Assembly: GCA_043756275.1 (NCBI GenBank)
Contig: JAYURJ010000227.1
Location: 1 to 64,000 of the forward strand
Origin: UKL13-2 sp043756275
Lineage (GTDB): Bacteria > Pseudomonadota > Gammaproteobacteria > Burkholderiales > Usitatibacteraceae
Direction: 5' to 3'
DNA: 64,000 nucleotides
The notes beneath the pieces were generated by a model. It searched no databases. It was not told the DNA's origin and worked only from the letters and a program-made list of their open reading frames with translations. Of the stretch, positions 62,032 to 64,000 are shown piece by piece. Within the stretch, counting starts at the first letter, position 1. Each line of letters begins with the position of its first letter. Both the position numbers and the translations under genes were made by a program.

Positions 62032-63540
62032 ATGTCCCTCGCAGTACTTTATTCCCGCGCGCTCACCGGCATGGAAGCGCCGCTGGTCACGGTGGAAGTG
62101 CATTTAGCCAATGGCTTGCCAAATTTCACCATCGTTGGGTTGCCCGAAGCAGAGGTAAAGGAAAGCAAGGATCGTGTCCGCGCGGCGTTGCTCAATGCCC
62201 GTTTTGAATTCCCGGCGCGCCGCATCACCGTCAATCTGGCACCAGCCGATCTACCCAAGGAAAGCGGTCGTTTTGATTTGCCGATTGCCATCGGTATTTT
62301 GGTGGCCAGCGGACAGATTCCAGGCGAAAAACTAAAGCACTACGAGTTCGCGGGTGAGCTCGCGCTGACCGGCGATCTGCGACCCATTCGCGGCGCACTC
62401 GCGATGACGTTCAAGGCGCACGGCGATGGACGCGCATTTATTTTGCCTGTGACGTCGGCCAGTGAAGCGGCACTCGTTACCGACGCAACAGTGCTCGGTG
62501 CGAAGAGCCTGCTACAAGTCTGCGCACACCTCGCCGGGGCCGACACGATTGCGCCTTACGTTCCCGTTGTTGAGTTGGGTTCAAACGCCGGACACTATCC
62601 CGACATGGCGGAAGTTAAGGGCCAAGCGCATGCCAAGCGTGCGCTGGAAATTGCCGCCGCAGGCCGACACAGTGTGTTGATGATCGGCCCGCCGGGCACG
62701 GGAAAAACCATGCTGGCCTCGCGGTTTGCCGGTATCTTGCCCGAGATGACGGACGCCGAGGCGCTTGAGGCCGCCGCCGTGCAAAGCCTCGCCAGCGGCG
62801 GCTTCAAGGTGTCGCAATGGAAGCGACGCAACTTTCGTTCACCGCACCATACCGCGAGCGGCGTGGCCTTGGTCGGTGGAGGCAGCAATCCGAAGCCGGG
62901 TGAAATCTCGCTCGCGCATCAAGGCGTTTTGTTTCTCGATGAGTTGCCCGAATTTGATCGCAGCGTTCTTGAGGTATTGCGTGAGCCGTTGGAATCGGGG
63001 CGCATCACGATTTCCCGCGCGGCAAGGCAGGCGGATTTTCCTGCCGAGTTTCAGTTGATCGCAGCGATGAATCCCTGCCCCTGTGGCTACCTAGGCCACT
63101 ACATGAATAAATGTCGCTGCACGCCCGATCAGGTGGCACGTTATCGCAACAAGATTTCCGGCCCGCTGTTGGATCGAATTGATCTGCAGATTGAAGTACC
63201 CGCGCTGCCGCATCTGGAGCTGGTCAAGGCGGGCAATGGCGAAGCGAGCGACGTCATTCGGCGGCGCGTAAATGCAGCATATGCCGCGCAGCTTCTCCGC
63301 CAGGGCAAACCCAACGCGAAACTTTCACCCAAAGATATCGACGTGCAATGCAAACCCAATGAAGCCAGCGAAGCGCTGCTGAAAACGGCGATTCAGCGCA
63401 TGGGCTTGTCGGCGCGCGCATACCACCGCGTGCTTAAAGTGGCGCGCACCATTGCAGACTTGGCGGGGGCCGCTGAAATCGCCACGCCACACATTGCCGA
63501 AGCGATCCAGTATCGCAAGATGGATAAGGGACAGGCATAG
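62032..63540 (+). CDS. comM: ComM/YifB-type Mg chelatase-like AAA+ ATPase
   Basis: A 502-residue ATPase of the YifB/ComM family. The N-terminal ChlI-like domain has PNFTIVGLPEAEVKESKDRV. The AAA+ core contains the Walker A loop GPPGTGKTM and the Walker B element VLFLDELPEF, and a C-terminal Mg-chelatase domain has GLSARAYHRVLKVARTIADL. ComM is a hexameric branch-migration helicase that integrates DNA in natural transformation; it is also found in non-competent bacteria. The ATG follows the ubiK TAA immediately. A palindromic repeat follows its stop. Confidence 0.95.
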   Translation: MSLAVLYSRALTGMEAPLVTVEVHLANGLPNFTIVGLPEAEVKESKDRVRAALLNARFEFPARRITVNLAPADLPKESGRFDLPIAIGILVASGQIPGEKLKHYEFAGELALTGDLRPIRGALAMTFKAHGDGRAFILPVTSASEAALVTDATVLGAKSLLQVCAHLAGADTIAPYVPVVELGSNAGHYPDMAEVKGQAHAKRALEIAAAGRHSVLMIGPPGTGKTMLASRFAGILPEMTDAEALEAAAVQSLASGGFKVSQWKRRNFRSPHHTASGVALVGGGSNPKPGEISLAHQGVLFLDELPEFDRSVLEVLREPLESGRITISRAARQADFPAEFQLIAAMNPCPCGYLGHYMNKCRCTPDQVARYRNKISGPLLDRIDLQIEVPALPHLELVKAGNGEASDVIRRRVNAAYAAQLLRQGKPNAKLSPKDIDVQCKPNEASEALLKTAIQRMGLSARAYHRVLKVARTIADLAGAAEIATPHIAEAIQYRKMDKGQA

Positions 63541-63560
63541 GAACGACCCTGTTTTATTAA

Positions 63561-63630
63561 TCAAACTCTAGCACTGGCGGGCTTCTCAGGTTAAAAGTAC
63601 CTGAAAAACCGCACCAACGCTAGAGTTTGA
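63561..63630. repeat. Dispersed palindromic repeat, best-preserved copy
   Basis: The arms begin TCAAACTCTAGC on both strands (63561-63572 and 63619-63630, perfect) and continue with ACTGGCGGGCTTCTCAGG and CCTGAAAAACCGCACCAACG around a TTAAAAGTA loop. This 70 bp palindrome is the reference for the family. It occupies the gap between comM and the exporter gene, ending 8 bp before the exporter's ATG. Confidence 0.85.
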
Positions 63631-63638
63631 TAAAAAAT

Positions 63639-64000
63639 ATGAAAACCGATCACGCCCATCATCAAACGCCGCGCTGGCTGCTTGCGCTATTGCTGGCAGC
63701 CCTAGCCACGATCGGCCCTTTTGCCGTGGATACTTACATGCCCGCATTCGGCGGTATGGCGCAGGATCTGCACGCCACCACCTTGGAAATGCAGCAGACA
63801 CTATCGGTGTATCTGGGCGCCTTCGCGTTCATGTTTTTATTTCACGGCGCACTTTCGGATAGCTATGGCAGAAAGCCCGTCATCCTCTGGGGCCTGACAA
63901 TTTTTGCCATCGCCTCGGTGGGCTGTGCGCTGTCGCAAAATATCGGGCAATTAATTTTGTTCCGCGCGTTGCAGGGGGCCTCCGTTGGCGCTGGCATGGT
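63639..64000 (+). CDS. Bcr/CflA family multidrug efflux MFS transporter, partial
   Basis: The frame opens with ATG at 63639 and runs off the window after 120 codons. The N-terminal sequence, with WLLALLLAALATIGPFAVDT followed by YMPAF, and the motif-A loop GALSDSYGRKPVILWGL between helices 2 and 3, are typical of Bcr/CflA-type drug:H+ antiporters (about 400 residues when complete). Three hydrophobic helices and part of a fourth are visible (FRALQGASVGAGM is the start of helix 4). The start lies 8 bp after a palindromic repeat, and no strong ribosome site is seen. Confidence 0.88.
   Translation, partial: MKTDHAHHQTPRWLLALLLAALATIGPFAVDTYMPAFGGMAQDLHATTLEMQQTLSVYLGAFAFMFLFHGALSDSYGRKPVILWGLTIFAIASVGCALSQNIGQLILFRALQGASVGAGM

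Noticed and set aside
1..64000. CRISPR arrays, tRNA or rRNA genes, prophage or complete IS elements
   Set aside because: No regularly spaced direct repeats, no recognisable tRNA T-arm/cloverleaf, no transposase, integrase or phage structural gene was seen in any frame.

Overview
The window is a piece of a betaproteobacterial chromosome of moderately high G+C content. The evidence is the ATP-grasp-like glutamate-cysteine ligase (gshA) paired with gshB, the hemC-hemD-hemX-hemY cluster, the one-piece FAD/Fe-S oxidoreductase of the DUF3683 type, the TorF-like porin/glnK/amtB cluster facing ubiK-comM, and xseB-ispA-dxs. These are typical of Burkholderiales/Rhodocyclales/Nitrosomonadales-like genomes. 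No rRNA, tRNA, CRISPR array, prophage or intact transposase gene was seen.

Layout. 1-9.7 kb, mostly minus strand: a MITE-like palindrome, a FadJ/FadB-type beta-oxidation protein and an SDR enzyme, dsbA, an SPOR-domain protein, argS, deoD and a Kef-type antiporter with its flavodoxin-fold partner. 9.8-15.3 kb: DUF2784, an S9 peptidase, sseA, a DMT exporter and a Rieske oxygenase. 15.5-19.5 kb, plus strand: xseB-ispA-dxs (isoprenoid precursors) and two small paralogous secreted proteins. 19.6-25.8 kb: an AlkX-type DNA glycosylase coupled to a glutathione transferase, an Old Yellow Enzyme, a patatin-like protein, an L,D-transpeptidase-like lipoprotein and a DUF302 protein whose signal peptide looks frameshifted. 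25.8-29.7 kb: mpl and gshA-gshB. 29.8-33.8 kb: a BvgS-type hybrid kinase plus a REC-EAL phosphodiesterase. 34-40 kb: a conserved unknown, a HIT protein and a large BNR-repeat lipoprotein. 40-48.3 kb: the FAD/Fe-S fusion and the heme genes. 48.7-50.6 kb: a trypsin-like protease and two broken genes. 50.7-55.7 kb: gap, pgk and pyk, with three unrelated small genes between gap and pgk. 55.8-58.5 kb: rdgB-hemW and folE2. 58.7-61.6 kb: a porin-glnK-amtB operon behind a well-formed sigma-54 promoter with two NtrC-like sites. 61.7-64 kb: ubiK-comM and the start of a Bcr/CflA-type exporter that runs off the window.

The genes are mainly housekeeping. Shared themes are glutathione (gshA, gshB, a Nu-class-like GST, the Kef pair), heme (hemC, hemD, hemX, hemY, hemW) and nitrogen control. 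The most unusual structure is not a gene. It is a family of about 60-70 bp imperfect palindromes with about ten intergenic copies, nearly all just behind gene ends. One copy supplies the stop codon of mpl, and a half-copy has become the N-terminus of HemW. A separate 173 bp MITE-like palindrome supplies the stop codon of the beta-oxidation gene. Other points worth checking are an in-frame TGA in a membrane protein, a truncated NTF2-like gene, the poly-A frameshift in the DUF302 gene and the sigma-54/NtrC control region. I did not find a convincing new multi-gene defence or metabolic system.
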